Positions 1 to 9,282 of a DNA stretch of 64,000 nucleotides are shown here, in pieces (position 1 is the stretch's first letter; each line of letters opens with the position of its first letter). This DNA comes from Streptomyces sp. NBC_00572 (lineage in GTDB: Bacteria; Actinomycetota; Actinomycetes; Streptomycetales; Streptomycetaceae): NCBI RefSeq assembly GCF_026341815.1, contig NZ_JAPENX010000001.1:4588001-4652000 (forward strand), written 5' to 3'. Position numbers and translations under genes: made by a program. The notes beneath the pieces were generated by a model that saw nothing but the letters and a program-made list of their open reading frames with translations, was not told the DNA's origin and did not search any database.

Positions 1-157
1 CGCCAAGAAGACCACCACGGCCGCCGCGAAGAAGGCGACCAAGGTCACGGCCAAGAAGACCGCGCCGGCCGCGAAGAAGGCCACGGCGACGAAGGCGCCC
101 GCCAAGAAGACGACGGCGCGCAAGACGACCGCCAAGAAGGCCGCCGCCAAGAAGTAG
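1..157 (+). CDS. hupS: C-terminal tail of lysine-rich HU-family nucleoid protein (partial)
   Basis: Only the last 51 codons lie in the window, read from base 2 to the TAG at 155-157. The whole visible part is Ala/Lys/Thr, with repeated AAKK, TKAPAKK and TARKTTAKK blocks. This is the histone-H1-like tail of the second HU protein of actinobacteria (HupS), which binds and compacts DNA and matters for spore nucleoids. The folded HU domain lies upstream of the window, so the identification rests on the tail and on the following genes, which match the usual streptomycete order. Another lysine-rich DNA-binding protein cannot be excluded. Confidence 0.75.
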   Translation, partial: AKKTTTAAAKKATKVTAKKTAPAAKKATATKAPAKKTTARKTTAKKAAAKK

Positions 158-178
158 GACGAGCGGTAGACACCCGCC

Positions 179-208
179 GGGCCGGGCTCCCCCCAGGGAG
201 CCCGGCCC
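179..208 (+). terminator. Hairpin terminator after hupS
   Basis: A perfect 13-bp inverted repeat (179-191 with 196-208) has a 4-nt loop and starts 22 bases after the hupS stop. There is no T-run, as is common in streptomycetes. It lies between two converging genes and may stop transcription from both sides. Confidence 0.75.
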
Positions 209-247
209 GCGGCGCGTCCGGGGCCCCAATGGCGGGGACCGGGCGCG

Positions 248-457
248 TCAGAACGTCTGGAGCGTCACCAGGGTGATCCGCAGACCGGCGCCCGAGGTGC
301 CCGGCTCCGCCTCGATCCGCACCCGCTGCCCCGGCCGCAGCAGCCGCAGCCCGCCCGCCTCGAAGGCCGCCACCCCGAACTCCACGGGGGTGCCGTCGTC
401 GAGCAGCACACTGCCGCTGCGGGTCTCGGGGTCGTACGTGAACGCGGTCGCCTGCAT
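248..457 (-). CDS. Small cold-shock-domain-like protein (69 aa)
   Basis: An ATG at 457 gives a 69-residue protein. The order FTYDPETRSGSVLLDDG, then VEFGVAAFEAGGLRLL, then PGQRVRIEAE resembles the beta-strand pattern of cold-shock domains: a G-x-V strand, DDG, VxF, a glycine turn, then LxxGQxVxxE. The aromatic RNA-binding residues of classic Csp proteins are mostly absent. It lies 10 bases downstream of the guanylyltransferase gene on the same strand, so the two are probably co-transcribed. A role in nucleic-acid binding is an inference; it could simply be an OB-fold protein of unknown role. Confidence 0.65.
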   Translation of the reverse strand: MQATAFTYDPETRSGSVLLDDGTPVEFGVAAFEAGGLRLLRPGQRVRIEAEPGTSGAGLRITLVTLQTF

Positions 458-467
458 GGACCGCAGC

Positions 468-1124
468 CTATCCGGCCGCCGACAGCCACCGGGCGGCCGT
501 CCGCGGGCCGAGCCCCAGCGCCTCCGCCGCCGCCAGATCCTCACCGGTGTCCACGTCCCGGCGTACGGAATCCACCCCCGACAGCCGGATTTCCACGGCA
601 CCCGACGACAAATGCCGGAGCCGTGACGCACCTCCGAATGCCGGTTCCAATTCCACCCCCGGGCCCGCCGAGAGGAATGTCGTACCTATTTCGGCGGCAT
701 CCGCGAGAAAAGCCCTCGGAAATTTCCGGGCCGCGTCCAGGACCAGGGTGAGCTCCGCCGGCCGCAACGCCGGCAGGTCCGCGTTGAGCGTGGCCACGCG
801 CGCGTACGGCCGCCGGGACCGTATGGCGCGGACCCCGTGCGCCAGCGCCGCGTTGAGCCCCGCCGCAGGGGCGTCCGGGACGGTCCGCGCTCCCAGGGCG
901 GCGAGCGCCTCGGAGGCCGTCGGATCGTCCGTGACGACCACCACATCCCGTACCCGCGCGCAGTTCAGCACCGCACCCACGGTGTCCTCGGCGAACGCGA
1001 GCGCCAGCCGCGGGCGCAGCAGGGACCCGGCCGCCGCGGCCAGTCTGCTCTTCGCCAGGGCGAGGGGCTTCAGGGGCACGACCAGGGACCAGCCGTCGTC
1101 CGCATCCGTGTGTATGGCGTTCAT
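468..1124 (-). CDS. fbiD: CofC/FbiD-type phosphoenolpyruvate (2-phospholactate) guanylyltransferase
   Basis: A 218-residue protein starts MNAIHTDADDGWSLVVPLKPL. The N-terminal VPLKPLALAKSRL motif, a VVVVTDD strand, and later LNADLPAL and an FLADAAEIGTTFL stretch are typical of the CofC family. These enzymes couple GTP to phosphoenolpyruvate or 2-phospholactate to build the side chain of coenzyme F420. The product would be used by the FbiA/FbiB enzymes (not in this window). An F420-type oxidoreductase lies at 25618-26589. The ATG at 1124 is chosen because GGAGG precedes it, though the spacing is short; an in-frame GTG lies a little upstream. Confidence 0.85.
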   Translation of the reverse strand: MNAIHTDADDGWSLVVPLKPLALAKSRLAAAAGSLLRPRLALAFAEDTVGAVLNCARVRDVVVVTDDPTASEALAALGARTVPDAPAAGLNAALAHGVRAIRSRRPYARVATLNADLPALRPAELTLVLDAARKFPRAFLADAAEIGTTFLSAGPGVELEPAFGGASRLRHLSSGAVEIRLSGVDSVRRDVDTGEDLAAAEALGLGPRTAARWLSAAG

Positions 1125-1251
1125 CGGCCTCCATTCTGTCCCGCCCACGCGGTCCCGCGGGGGGCCCGGGGCGTACGGTGTCACTCGACAGAGCAGGAGC
1201 ATGGGGCGACACTTGACCCCCTGCCAGCCAGTCCCGGAGAAAGGTGTACGA

Positions 1252-2004
1252 GTGCCCCGCCGCAGAATCGGCTTCTGGTACCGCCTCGCGGCGGTCATCG
1301 CCAAACCCCCCCTGGTGGTTCTGTTCAAGCGGGACTGGCGCGGTATGGAGCACATTCCGGCCGACGGCGGTTTCATCACCGCGGTCAACCACAACTCCTA
1401 CCTGGACCCGCTGTCCTACGCGCATTACCAGTACAACACCGGCCGCGTCCCGCGCCTTCTGGCCAAGGCGGGCCTCTTCAAGACCCCCTTCGTCGGCATG
1501 ATGCTCCGCGGCACGGGCCAGATCCCCGTCTACCGTGAGACGACCAACGCGCTCGACGCGTTCCGCGCCGCCGTCGACGCCATCGAACGCGGCGAGTGCG
1601 TCGCCTTCTACCCCGAGGGCACCCTGACCCGGGACCCCGACATGTGGCCCATGGCCGGCAAGACCGGTGCCGCGCGCGTCGCGCTGCTCACCCGGGCCCC
1701 CGTCATCCCGGTGGCCCAGTGGGGCGCCAACCTCGCGATGCCGCCGTACGCCAAGGAGAACAAGCTCAGCCTGTTCCCCCGCAAGACCCTGATCGTGCAG
1801 GCCGGTCCGCCCGTCGACCTCTCCCGCTTCTACGGACTCGAACCCACACCCGAGGTGCTCCGCGAGGCGACCGAGGTCATCATGGCCGCGATCACCGCGA
1901 TCCTGGAGCAGGTCCGCGGCGAACAGGCGCCCGCCGAACCGTACGACCACCGCAAGGCGCGCCTGGAGCAGCGGCGCAAGGCCGCCGAAGGGGGCACCAA
2001 GTGA
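1252..2004 (+). CDS. plsC: 1-acyl-sn-glycerol-3-phosphate acyltransferase
   Basis: A 250-residue PlsC-type acyltransferase. It acylates lysophosphatidic acid to phosphatidic acid at the membrane. The catalytic NHNSYLD motif (His47, Asp52) and the substrate-binding PEGT motif (residues 121-124) are present, with a hydrophobic N-terminal stretch at residues 8-26. The GTG start follows GGAGAAAGG. The stop overlaps the gpsA start by four bases, so glycerol-3-phosphate synthesis and its acylation are translationally coupled. Another phospholipid acyltransferase specificity is possible. Confidence 0.88.
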   Translation: MPRRRIGFWYRLAAVIAKPPLVVLFKRDWRGMEHIPADGGFITAVNHNSYLDPLSYAHYQYNTGRVPRLLAKAGLFKTPFVGMMLRGTGQIPVYRETTNALDAFRAAVDAIERGECVAFYPEGTLTRDPDMWPMAGKTGAARVALLTRAPVIPVAQWGANLAMPPYAKENKLSLFPRKTLIVQAGPPVDLSRFYGLEPTPEVLREATEVIMAAITAILEQVRGEQAPAEPYDHRKARLEQRRKAAEGGTK

Positions 2005-3002
2005 CCAAGGCAGCCGTCTTCGGAAACGGATCCTGGGGTACCGCCTTCGCGATGGTGCTCGCCGACGCGGGCTGCGAGGTGAGCCTCTGGGGCCGCCGCG
2101 CCGAACTCGCCAAGGAGATCAACGCGACCCGGGTCAACCCCGACTACCTGCCGGGCGTCGAACTCCCCGCGGCGATCACGGCCACCGCCGACCCCGCCGA
2201 GGCCGCCCACGACGCCGACTTCACCGTCCTCGTCGTGCCCTCGCAGACCCTGCGCGGCAACCTCGCCGTCTGGGCGCCGATGCTCGCGCCCGACACGGTC
2301 CTCGTCTCCCTCATGAAGGGCGTCGAACTCGGCACCGCCAAGCGCATGAGCGAGGTCATCACGGAGGTCGCCGACGTGCCCGCCGAGCGCGTGGCCGTCC
2401 TCACCGGCCCCAACCTGGCCAAGGAGATCGCCGCCCGGCAGCCCGCAGCCGCCGTCGTCGCCTGCGTCGACGAGACGGTCGCGCAGCGGCTCCAGACCGC
2501 CTGCATGACCCCGTACTTCCGCCCGTACACCAACACCGACGTGGTGGGCTGTGAACTCGGCGGCGCGGTCAAGAACGTCATCGGGCTCGCCGTCGGCATC
2601 GCCAACGGCATGGGCCTCGGCGACAACTCCAAGGCCACGCTCATCACCCGGGGCCTCGCCGAGACCACCCGGCTCGGCCTCGCCATGGGCGCCGACCCGC
2701 TCACCTTCTCCGGCCTCGCGGGCCTCGGCGACCTCGTCGCCACCTGCTCCTCGCCGCTCTCCCGGAACAACACCTTCGGCACCAACCTCGGCCGCGGGAT
2801 GACCCTCCAGGAGACGATCGCGGCCACCAAGCAGACCGCGGAGGGCGTCAAGTCCTGCGAGTCCGTGCTCGATCTGGGCCGCCGCCACGGCGTCGACATG
2901 CCCATCACCGAAACCGTCGTCTCGATCGTCCACGACGGGAAGCCGCCGGTCGTCGCCCTCAAGGAACTGATGTCGCGCAGCGCCAAGGCCGAGCGCCGCT
3001 GA
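2001..3002 (+). CDS. gpsA: NAD(P)-dependent glycerol-3-phosphate dehydrogenase
   Basis: A 333-residue GpsA that reduces dihydroxyacetone phosphate to sn-glycerol-3-phosphate for phospholipid synthesis. The Rossmann motif GNGSWGT is at residues 8-14, and the catalytic lysine lies in GGAVKNVIG (Lys191). The family motifs LTGPNLAKEIA and GLAGLGDLVATC are present, and the length is normal for the family. The GTG at 2001 overlaps the plsC stop codon, which implies an operon with plsC. Confidence 0.95.
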   Translation: MTKAAVFGNGSWGTAFAMVLADAGCEVSLWGRRAELAKEINATRVNPDYLPGVELPAAITATADPAEAAHDADFTVLVVPSQTLRGNLAVWAPMLAPDTVLVSLMKGVELGTAKRMSEVITEVADVPAERVAVLTGPNLAKEIAARQPAAAVVACVDETVAQRLQTACMTPYFRPYTNTDVVGCELGGAVKNVIGLAVGIANGMGLGDNSKATLITRGLAETTRLGLAMGADPLTFSGLAGLGDLVATCSSPLSRNNTFGTNLGRGMTLQETIAATKQTAEGVKSCESVLDLGRRHGVDMPITETVVSIVHDGKPPVVALKELMSRSAKAERR

Positions 3003-3127
3003 GCGTCACCGGGCGCCGCCGAGCCCCCTCGGCCCTCGCCCGGTAGCCGCCCCGTGCCCCCTGCGCGCCGCTGAGCCGGACGCGCGCGAGGGGACCGGGG
3101 CCGCAAGGTCGTTCGGGACTCGCAAGG

Positions 3128-3142
3128 TACGCTCATCGCGAT

Positions 3143-3143
<1 letters not shown>
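3128..3143 (+). promoter_or_regulatory. Possible -10 element of a leaderless ddl transcript
   Basis: TACGCT at 3128-3133 ends nine bases before the ddl ATG. No ribosome-binding sequence precedes the ATG, so transcription could begin at or next to the start codon. No convincing -35 was found. Confidence 0.35.
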
Positions 3144-4282
<1,139 letters not shown>

Positions 4283-4298
4283 TCCGTAGCACCACGAA

Positions 4299-4341
4299 AA
4301 GACCGTGCCGCCGCCTCTCAGAGGCTGGGCGGCACGGTCTT
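4299..4341. terminator. Bidirectional terminator overlapping the end of the DUF3515 gene
   Basis: A 14-bp perfect inverted repeat (4299-4312 with 4328-4341) lies between converging genes. The right arm encodes the last codons of the DUF3515 protein, so the terminator for ddl is built partly from coding sequence of its neighbour. Confidence 0.8.
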
Positions 4342-4797
4342 CCCTACGGGCTCGGCGAGATCGGCGAGCGGCGTGATGTCGTGCGCGTACCGCTTGTCGA
4401 GCTGTACCTCGACGTACGTCTTCCGATACGTCGAGGTGAACCGGGGTCCGGCGCCCTCGGGGCGTTCCAGCATCCAGTTCACGCCGTTCGCCTCGATGCC
4501 CTGCGCCTTGGGATCGCTCATCTTTTCGGGCCGGGGCACCCCGCAGCGCAGTACGATCGCACCGTCACCCCAGCCGGCGGTCAGCTCGGAGCCGGGCTCC
4601 GGGTCACTCCGTTCCAGCCCCGCCAAGGTGTCGGGAAGCTCCTTCGCCAAGGCCTGGCAGAAGGCGGCCTCCGCCGCCGGTGGGCTGGGAACCTCGACGG
4701 ACGCCGCGGCGTCCGACGAGGAGCAGCCGGCGACGGCCAGCAGCGAAACGACTGCCGTGACGGCGGCGGGCAGGCCGAAGGGCCGGTGGGAAGACAT
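4318..4797 (-). CDS. DUF3515-family lipoprotein
   Basis: A 159-residue protein with a lipoprotein signal peptide: a basic start (MSSHRPFG), a hydrophobic core (residues 9-23) and the lipobox LAVAGC followed by SSS. The remainder, including FCQALAKELPDTLAGL and AIVLRCGVPRP, matches the actinobacterial DUF3515 family. The function is unknown; it would be anchored to the outer face of the membrane. The gene next to it on the same strand is the stand-alone RAM-domain protein, with 23 bases between. Confidence 0.85.
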   Translation of the reverse strand: MSSHRPFGLPAAVTAVVSLLAVAGCSSSDAAASVEVPSPPAAEAAFCQALAKELPDTLAGLERSDPEPGSELTAGWGDGAIVLRCGVPRPEKMSDPKAQGIEANGVNWMLERPEGAGPRFTSTYRKTYVEVQLDKRYAHDITPLADLAEPVGKTVPPSL

Positions 4798-4820
4798 CAC
4801 CGGCCAAGCGTAGACGGGGG

Positions 4821-5054
4821 CTACAGATGAACGACCGGGCAGGTGAGTGTGCGCGTGATGCCGTCCACTTGCTGGACCTTGGCGACCACCATGCGGCCGA
4901 GCTCGTCGACCGTGTCCGCCTGCGCGCGCACGATGACGTCGTACGGACCGGTCACGTCTTCCGCCTGGAGCACCCCCGGAATCTTGGAGATGGTGTCGGC
5001 GACGGTCGACGCCTTGCCCACCTCGGTCTGGATGAGGATGTACGCCTGAACCAC
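4821..5054 (-). CDS. Stand-alone Lrp/AsnC ligand-binding (RAM) domain protein
   Basis: A 77-residue protein that covers only the C-terminal RAM domain of Lrp/AsnC regulators, with no helix-turn-helix. Features are a VQAYILIQTEVGK strand, GVLQAEDVTGPYDVIVRA and the closing TLTCPVV. Such proteins form oligomers and bind amino acids, but what they act on is not established. The GTG start is preceded by GGAGG with four bases of spacing. It probably shares a transcript with the DUF3515 gene. Confidence 0.9.
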   Translation of the reverse strand: MVQAYILIQTEVGKASTVADTISKIPGVLQAEDVTGPYDVIVRAQADTVDELGRMVVAKVQQVDGITRTLTCPVVHL

Positions 5055-5287
5055 GGAACCTCCAGGGCGACCACGAGGATCTTGTGGGAGAAAGGGACGC
5101 CACGGTACCGCGTCGCCGCGGGCCGCGGGGAGACCTGCGTGTCCCGAGGCGCTCGCGGGGTGGCGTACGCAGGACAGAAGTTGACGGTCTACTTGACGGT
5201 ACCCAGCACGGTGACGGCCCGCGACCCGCGGCGCGAACAGACGCGCCCCCGCCCGCCGGCCGGCACGAAGACACGAGGTGAGGCGCG

Positions 5288-6246
5288 GTGAAGGGCACAG
5301 TCGGAGAGCTGGGCGAGTTCGGGCTCATCAGGGAGCTCACGTCCCGGCTCACCTCCACCCCGGCGGTACGGATCGGGCCCGGCGACGACGCCGCGGTCGT
5401 CTCCGCCCCCGACCGGCGCGTGGTGGCCAGCACGGACATCCTCCTCGAAGGACGTCACTTCCGCCGCGACTGGTCGACGGCGTACGACGTCGGCCGCAAG
5501 GCCGCGGCACAGAACCTCGCCGACATCGCGGCCATGGGCGCGGTCCCCACCGCGCTCCTCCTCGGCCTGGTCGTCCCCGCCGAACTCCCCGTCACCTGGG
5601 CCACCGAACTCATGGACGGCCTGCGCGACGAATGTCAGGTCGCGGGCGCGGCGGTGGTCGGCGGCGACGTCGTCCGGGGCGACACGATCATGGTCTCCAT
5701 CACCGCCCTCGGCGACCTCCGCAACCACGACCCGGTCACCCGGGGCGGCGCCCAGCCCGGCGACGTCGTCGCCTACACGGGCTGGCTCGGCTGGTCCGCC
5801 GCCGGATACGCGGTGCTCTCCCGGGGCTTCCGGTCCCCGCGCGCCTTCGTCGAGGCCCACCGCAGGCCCGAACCGCCGTACCACGCGGGTCCCGCCGCCG
5901 CCGGGCTCGGCGCCACCGCCATGTGCGACGTCAGCGACGGCCTCATCGCCGACCTCGGGCACATCGCCGAGGCCAGCAAGGTCCGCATCGACCTGCGCTC
6001 CGGCCTCATCGACGTCCCCACCCAGATGAACGACATCGGCCAGGCCGTCGGTGTCGACCCCATGCAGTGGGTGCTCACCGGGGGAGAGGACCACGCCATC
6101 GTGGCCACCTTCCCGCCCGACGTGAAGCTGCCCGCCCGCTGGAAGGTCATCGGCGAGGTCCTCAACCCCTCGGCGCTGCCGCAGGTCACCGTGGACGGCG
6201 CGCCCTGGCACAGCGTGGGCGGCTGGGACCACTTCGGGGAGACCGA

Positions 6247-6250
<4 letters not shown>
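5288..6250 (+). CDS. thiL: Thiamine-monophosphate kinase
   Basis: A 320-residue ThiL, which phosphorylates thiamine monophosphate to the active cofactor thiamine diphosphate. The ATP/Mg motif GPGDDAAVV (residues 30-38) is visible, then STDILLEGRHFRRDW and NLADIAAMGA, VGGDVVRGD, CDVSDGLIADL and LTGGEDHAI, all family landmarks. The GTG start follows GAGGTGAGG. The stop overlaps the thiD start by four bases. Confidence 0.95.
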
Positions 6251-7047
<797 letters not shown>

Positions 7048-7106
7048 GGGTTTCCGGAGGTCTCCGAAAGGGGCCTTCGGCCGCTCGACCGTTTCCGGGC
7101 AAGGCA

Positions 7107-7138
7107 AAAGGCCGGTTCACCTAGGTGAACCGGCCTTT
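7107..7138. terminator. Palindromic terminator between thiD and rpmB
   Basis: A perfect 32-base palindrome (arms ending in AAAGG and CCTTT) lies between converging thiD and rpmB. It can fold on either strand, and a short T-run follows the stem on the plus strand. Confidence 0.85.
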
Positions 7139-7183
7139 CAAGGCAACCGCAGGGGCTGCGCTACGACAGAACACGCGTCGCAA

Positions 7184-7369
7184 TTAGCGCGAGACCTTGC
7201 CGGCCTTGATGCACGAGGTGCAGACGTTGAGCCGCTTCGGCGTCCGACCGACCACGGCACGCACACGCTGGATGTTCGGGTTCCAGCGACGGGGCGTACG
7301 GCGGTGCGAGTGCGAAATGTTGTTGCCGAAGCCCGGCCCCTTGCCGCAGACGTCGCAGTTGGCAGCCAC
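7184..7369 (-). CDS. rpmB: 50S ribosomal protein L28 (zinc-binding type)
   Basis: A 61-residue L28 that starts at a GTG (MAANCDVCGKGPGFGNN). It carries both cysteine pairs, C5/C8 and C50/C53 (CTSC), so it is the zinc-containing form. Streptomycetes often also have cysteine-free copies under zinc control; this one would be the housekeeping copy. It is monocistronic, closed by the palindrome downstream, and its 5' region contains two inverted repeats (7450-7498). Confidence 0.97.
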   Translation of the reverse strand: MAANCDVCGKGPGFGNNISHSHRRTPRRWNPNIQRVRAVVGRTPKRLNVCTSCIKAGKVSR

Positions 7370-7449
7370 GGGTCACTCCAAAGACTTCAGAATTACAGTG
7401 AAATCCGGCGCACCGGAATCAGGAGTCTGAAGTGGCTTGCCGGGGGATG

Positions 7450-7498
7450 GCCCGGTGTGGAACCGGGCAACCGAAGCAGCATACAACGCCTGCTTCGG
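7450..7498 (-). promoter_or_regulatory. Promoter/leader of rpmB with two inverted repeats
   Basis: On the minus strand TATGCT (7483-7478) resembles a -10 element. It lies inside the 10-base spacer of a perfect 9-bp inverted repeat (7471-7479 with 7490-7498). Just downstream, in the expected leader, is a second perfect repeat of 7 bp with a 5-base loop (7450-7456 with 7462-7468). The first could be an operator, the second an RNA hairpin about 80 bases before the rpmB start. Confidence 0.45.
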
Positions 7499-7606
7499 TG
7501 GAACGAAACTACCACGGTCTCGGCCGACCTCGCCTCGGGCCCAGGTCACGAGCCGGACACCTCGGGTCTACCCTGCGGTGAGCTCACCGCCGAAGGAGGA
7601 CCCCCG

Positions 7607-9223
7607 TTGTCGCGAGCCCTTCAGCCCTTCGAGGAGCTCGTCGAGCTCGACGCCGAGGCGGTCAGGTCCTGGTGCGCGCGGGCGCTCGACGCGCTCGGCC
7701 GGGAGCGCGAGGAGATCGACGCGATCAACGTCTATCCCGTGGCGGACGGGGACACCGGCACCAATCTGTACCTGACGGCGGAAGCCGCCCACCAGGCCGT
7801 CGAGGCCGTCTTCACCGCCTCCGCACCCGAACCCGACACCGCCGAGACGGTACGGGCCATGGCCCACGGCGCCCTGCTCGGCGCCCGCGGCAACTCCGGC
7901 ACGATCCTCTCCCAGCTCCTGCGCGGCATGGCGGGCGTCCTCGCCGAGGGATGTGACGGTGATCACCTGGCCCGCGCCCTCGCCGAGGCCGCGAGCGCGG
8001 CCCGGCAGGCCGTCGCCCACCCCGTCGAAGGCACCATCCTCACCGTCGCGAGCGCCGCCGCCGGGGCCTGCGCCGCCGGCGGAGGACTCGTCGACGTGGC
8101 CAGGAACGCCCACCACGGGGCCAGGACGGCCCTCGCGGCCACCTCCGGGCAGCTCGACGTCCTCGAACGCGCCGGAGTCGTCGACGCGGGCGGCAGGGGC
8201 CTGGTGACGGTCCTCGGCGCCCTCCTCGAAACCGTGACCGGCCAGACCCCGCCCCCCGCCGCCACGGCCCCGCTCATGCCCGCGCCCCGCGAGGAGTGCC
8301 CCGCCGAGGACGGGCCCGCCTACGAGGTGATCTACCTCCTGGAGGCCGAGGACGCGGCCGTGGAGCTGCTCCGGTCCCGGCTCGACGCCCTGGGGGAGTC
8401 CCTCGTCGTCGTCGGCGGCGACGGACTGTGGAACGTCCATGTGCACGTCGACGACGCCGGCGCGGCCGTCGAGGCAGGAGTCGAGGCCGGCCGGCCGCAC
8501 CGCATCCGGATCACCCACTTCGCCGCCGACGCGACCGCCACCGCAGGACGCGGGGAACGCGCCCAGCGCGCGGTCGTCGCCGTCGTCCCCGGCGAGGGCC
8601 TCGCCGGGCTCTGCGCCGAAGCGGGCGCGACCACCGTACGGACCATGCCCGGCGAACAGCCCGCCGGCGACGAACTCCTCGACGCGATCCGACGGGCCCA
8701 CGCGCGCGAGGTCGTCCTCCTGCCCAACGACACCGACCTGCGCCGGACCGCCGCGGCCGCCGCCGAACGCGCCAGGGCCGAGGGCATCCGCGTCGCCCTC
8801 ATCCCCACCAGGGCCGCCGTCCAGGGCATCGCGGCCCTCGCCGTCCACGAACCCGACCGGCGCTTCGACGAGGACGTCGTCGCCATGACGGCCGCCGCCG
8901 GAGCGACCCGCTACGCCGAACTCGCCGTCGCCGAACGCCAGTCCTTCACCTCGGCCGGCGTCTGCCAGGCCGGCGACATCCTCGGCCTCATCGAGGGCGA
9001 CGTCGCCGTCATCGGCAAGGACCTCACCGACACGGCCCGCACGGTCCTGGACCGGATGCTCTCCGCGGGCGGCGAACTCGTCACCCTCGTCGTCGCCGAC
9101 GACACCCCGCCCGGACTCGCCCCCGACCTGGAGGCCCACGTCCGGCGCGGCTACCTCGCCGTCGACACCACCACGTACCACGCGGGCGAGGGCGCACCGC
9201 CCCTGCTCATCGGGGTGGAATAG
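7607..9223 (+). CDS. DAK2-domain protein of the YloV/FakA type
   Basis: A 538-residue protein. The N-terminal DhaL/DAK2 domain (residues about 10-200) has the Mg-ATP motif YPVADGDTGTNL (DGDTGTN at 48-54) and GARGNSGTILSQLLRG. The remainder fits the middle and C-terminal domains of FakA, which phosphorylates fatty acids held by a FakB carrier. No fakB gene is visible here, so the substrate is inferred from the family. The TTG start is chosen because AAGGAGGA sits six bases before it. It is divergent from rpmB and followed 59 bases later by recG. Confidence 0.85.
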   Translation: MSRALQPFEELVELDAEAVRSWCARALDALGREREEIDAINVYPVADGDTGTNLYLTAEAAHQAVEAVFTASAPEPDTAETVRAMAHGALLGARGNSGTILSQLLRGMAGVLAEGCDGDHLARALAEAASAARQAVAHPVEGTILTVASAAAGACAAGGGLVDVARNAHHGARTALAATSGQLDVLERAGVVDAGGRGLVTVLGALLETVTGQTPPPAATAPLMPAPREECPAEDGPAYEVIYLLEAEDAAVELLRSRLDALGESLVVVGGDGLWNVHVHVDDAGAAVEAGVEAGRPHRIRITHFAADATATAGRGERAQRAVVAVVPGEGLAGLCAEAGATTVRTMPGEQPAGDELLDAIRRAHAREVVLLPNDTDLRRTAAAAAERARAEGIRVALIPTRAAVQGIAALAVHEPDRRFDEDVVAMTAAAGATRYAELAVAERQSFTSAGVCQAGDILGLIEGDVAVIGKDLTDTARTVLDRMLSAGGELVTLVVADDTPPGLAPDLEAHVRRGYLAVDTTTYHAGEGAPPLLIGVE

Positions 9224-9282
9224 GCGCCGTTCCGGGAGGTCGTCCACAGCCTTCCGCACGCGTGTCAGTCCCGTGGTGTGCA

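Noticed and set aside
5055..5287. Possible THI-box before thiL-thiD.
   Set aside because: None of the conserved CTGAGA or GACCCTC-type core elements seen at 63078-63175 is present.
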